From Alphaproteobacteria bacterium (GTDB lineage: Bacteria; Pseudomonadota; Alphaproteobacteria; Paracaedibacterales; JAKBAR01), in NCBI GenBank assembly GCA_019745755.1, contig JAIESS010000098.1:1-6831 (forward strand): a DNA stretch of 6,831 bases. Reading direction: 5' to 3'. The notes beneath the pieces were generated by a model. That model was not told the DNA's origin. It ran no database searches and saw only the letters and a list, made by a program, of their open reading frames with translations. Below, piece by piece: positions 5,455 through 6,831 of the stretch. Position numbers and translations under genes: made by a program. How positions within the stretch are numbered: position 1 is the first letter of the stretch; each line of letters begins with the position of its first letter.

Positions 5455-6319
5455 TAACAATTCTCAACACAGGAGATTCTTCTTCAAAATAACGCAGTTT
5501 TTTTGCAATAGACTGCTCACGCTCATCAAATTTCTTCACACCATCACCAAGAACAACCGGAATTTTACGGATCATACCAATAAGGCGTTCCAAACCATCT
5601 TTTTCAAGAGACGCTGCCTGGTCACTGCCGTACATGGCCCGGTCTAAGGTAATATGGCGTTCAATGGCAACAGCTCCAAGCATCACAGCAACCACACTTG
5701 GTGACACAGATGACTCATGCCCACTATAACCAACGGGAACATCATACCTTTCTGAAAGTGTTTTAATCATAAGAAGGTTCAACTCTTCTTCCTTTGATGG
5801 ATAAGTCGATACTGTGTGCATAAGAGTAATTGGGCAATTATGTTTTTTGAAAATGGCCACCGCTGTATCAATATCTGCGTAGCTGCTCATACCTGTCGAC
5901 ACAAAAGTCATTTTCTTCTCAGCTGCCACTTCCTCCAAAAACTCAGAATGAGTAAGCATTGCTGATGCGATCTTATTATATTTTAGATTGTATGGTTTTA
6001 AAAAATACTGGCTTGGAATATCCCAGGCTGAAGCAAACCATTCAATTCCCACCTGCTTACAATAAGTATCGATTTCATCATACTCAATCTTTCCAAATTC
6101 AAGCCCCTCTTTTTGTGCACGTTGAGTTTTTCCCCAAGGACTTTCACGAAAAGAATCCAAAAGCTCTTGCGTATAAACGATCTCAAGGGTACGTTTTTGA
6201 AACTTCACAGCATCACAACCAGCACTTTTTGCCATGTCAATCAGCTTTTTCGTAATATCCATATCACCATTATGATTAATACCAATTTCTGCAATAATAA
6301 AACACGATTTTTTATTCAT
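5447..6319 (-). CDS. NeuB-type ulosonic (sialic) acid synthase without SAF domain
   Basis: This 290-residue TIM-barrel synthase of the NeuB/PseI/LegI family condenses phosphoenolpyruvate with an aldose to a 3-deoxy-2-ulosonic acid. Signature segments are IIAEIGINHNGDMDITKKL (8-26), AVKFQKR (37-43), FASAWD (95-100), KIASAMLTH (116-124), FVSTGMSS (139-146), MHTVSTYP (167-174), VGYSGHE (196-202) and AIERHITLDR (218-227), then YGSDQAASLE (230-239). His201 and His222 keep the 21-residue spacing of the metal-binding histidines of Neisseria NeuB (His215/His236). The protein stops after the linker (REQSIAKKLRYF, 267-278). The C-terminal SAF/antifreeze-like domain of about 60 residues found in classical enzymes of about 340-350 residues is absent, with no sign of a frameshift. 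The ATG follows the upstream stop after 2 bases and has GGAG 7 bases before it. The sugar substrate is therefore probably not ManNAc. Confidence 0.93.
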   Translation of the reverse strand: MNKKSCFIIAEIGINHNGDMDITKKLIDMAKSAGCDAVKFQKRTLEIVYTQELLDSFRESPWGKTQRAQKEGLEFGKIEYDEIDTYCKQVGIEWFASAWDIPSQYFLKPYNLKYNKIASAMLTHSEFLEEVAAEKKMTFVSTGMSSYADIDTAVAIFKKHNCPITLMHTVSTYPSKEEELNLLMIKTLSERYDVPVGYSGHESSVSPSVVAVMLGAVAIERHITLDRAMYGSDQAASLEKDGLERLIGMIRKIPVVLGDGVKKFDEREQSIAKKLRYFEEESPVLRIVNA

Positions 6320-6321
6320 AG

Positions 6322-6831
6322 TTAATCTCCTATAATATTTATATTTTTTTCAACAACTGCCCAAAGAGTATCGCTTAAATTTTTCGACAATAAATCCTTT
6401 TCATAGTTTTTGAGTGTCTCCTCACTGAATATCTGTTGATCCTCAGGTAGCACCCCGGGTTTTTTATGCATTAACCAATGGAGATGATTATTTAAATTAT
6501 ATCTTTGAACAGGAAAGATATCCCCTTTCAGACCAGATTCCATCAGACAGTTCCCTAATGTCTTCATTGAAAAATAACTTACATGCGCAGTACAAAAATA
6601 AAAATCTTTGAATTCATTTATATTGTAGAAAGAAACCAAGGCATCATCAACATTAGGAACCTCAACTATAATGGATCCCTTTTCTTTAAGGTAACAGGAA
6701 ACATTTTTTAAGAATGCGACGGGATCCAATAAATGCTCAAGCACGTGAAACATAACAATTAAGTCAAATTTCTCATCCTTGATATCATTAAGATCAAAAT
6801 AAACAGAAATATTTTTATGGTTTAAAAATTT
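6322..6831 (-). CDS. SAM-dependent methyltransferase, C-terminal part (5' end outside window)
   Basis: The frame is open from the window edge to TAA at 6324-6322, giving 169 visible residues. Upstream of an internal Met (ATG at 6753-6751) it continues without a stop for 26 codons and completes the motif FDLIVMFHVLEHLLDP, so that Met is not the start. The motif, then YLKEKGSIIVEVPN and AHVSYFS, marks the second half of a class I methyltransferase of the Methyltransf_23 type. The SAM-binding GxGxG loop lies outside the window. The tail has a RYNLNNHLHWLMHKKPG segment, a pattern I associate with methyltransferases of surface-glycan clusters. It ends 2 bases before the NeuB-type gene, so it is the first visible member of the operon. 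It probably methylates a sugar. The acceptor is unknown. Confidence 0.85.
   Translation of the reverse strand, partial: KFLNHKNISVYFDLNDIKDEKFDLIVMFHVLEHLLDPVAFLKNVSCYLKEKGSIIVEVPNVDDALVSFYNINEFKDFYFCTAHVSYFSMKTLGNCLMESGLKGDIFPVQRYNLNNHLHWLMHKKPGVLPEDQQIFSEETLKNYEKDLLSKNLSDTLWAVVEKNINIIGD
6327..6330 (-). promoter_or_regulatory. Shine-Dalgarno sequence of the NeuB-type gene
   Basis: The minus strand reads GGAG with a 7-base spacer to the ATG at 6319-6317. It overlaps the last codons of the upstream methyltransferase gene and is the clearest ribosome binding site of the cassette, consistent with strong initiation at the synthase gene. Confidence 0.6.

Noticed and set aside
5455..5460. TTG start giving a HAD protein two residues longer
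   Set aside because: The ATG at 5454-5452 is a commoner start codon and has a better distance to the GAGA-type Shine-Dalgarno sequence, so the TTG was not used.
6751..6753. ATG as the start of the first methyltransferase
   Set aside because: The frame continues upstream to the window edge and codes for FDLIV, the strand completing the HVLEH motif, so this Met is internal.

Overview
The window is a piece of a surface-glycan or glycan-modification locus from a moderately AT-rich bacterium, most likely Gram-negative: a gmhA-like heptose gene and CMP-ulosonic-acid genes are typical of LPS, capsule or flagellin-glycosylation islands. I cannot name the organism. Every supported gene lies on the minus strand, so transcription runs from high to low coordinates. 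There is no tRNA, rRNA, CRISPR array, transposase or convincing factor-independent terminator.

In transcription order: the 3' part of a SAM methyltransferase (6831-6322, 5' end outside the window); a NeuB-type ulosonic acid synthase lacking the usual C-terminal SAF domain (6319-5447); a capless mini HAD phosphatase (5454-5149); a second SAM methyltransferase (5152-4436); a NeuA-type CMP-sugar cytidylyltransferase (4436-3735); a class III PLP aminotransferase (3738-2344); a VOC/glyoxalase-fold metalloenzyme (2354-1926); a TIM-barrel sugar isomerase/epimerase-like protein that starts with GTG (1929-1060); and an SDR oxidoreductase (1070-294). Then comes a gap of 125 bases holding a possible 34-codon ORF (277-173), and the first 56 codons of a GmhA-like phosphoheptose isomerase (168-1, cut by the window edge).

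The nine genes from the first methyltransferase to the SDR are packed with junctions of -11 to +2 bases, several of the ATGA, GTGA or TAATG type, so they look like one translationally coupled operon. NeuB and NeuA homologues point to a 3-deoxy-2-ulosonic acid made by PEP condensation and activated as a CMP-sugar. The HAD protein could remove a phosphate, and the two methyltransferases could methylate the sugar or glycan. The SDR, TIM-barrel protein, VOC protein and class III aminotransferase would prepare or tailor the substrate.

This set does not match the standard sialic, legionaminic or pseudaminic acid pathways. Within the window there is no sugar-nucleotide 4,6-dehydratase, DegT-type aminotransferase, GNAT acetyltransferase or NeuC-type 2-epimerase. 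The cassette is therefore the best candidate here for an uncharacterised amino-ulosonic acid pathway. Its product and the order of steps are inference. The individual family assignments are well supported by motifs.
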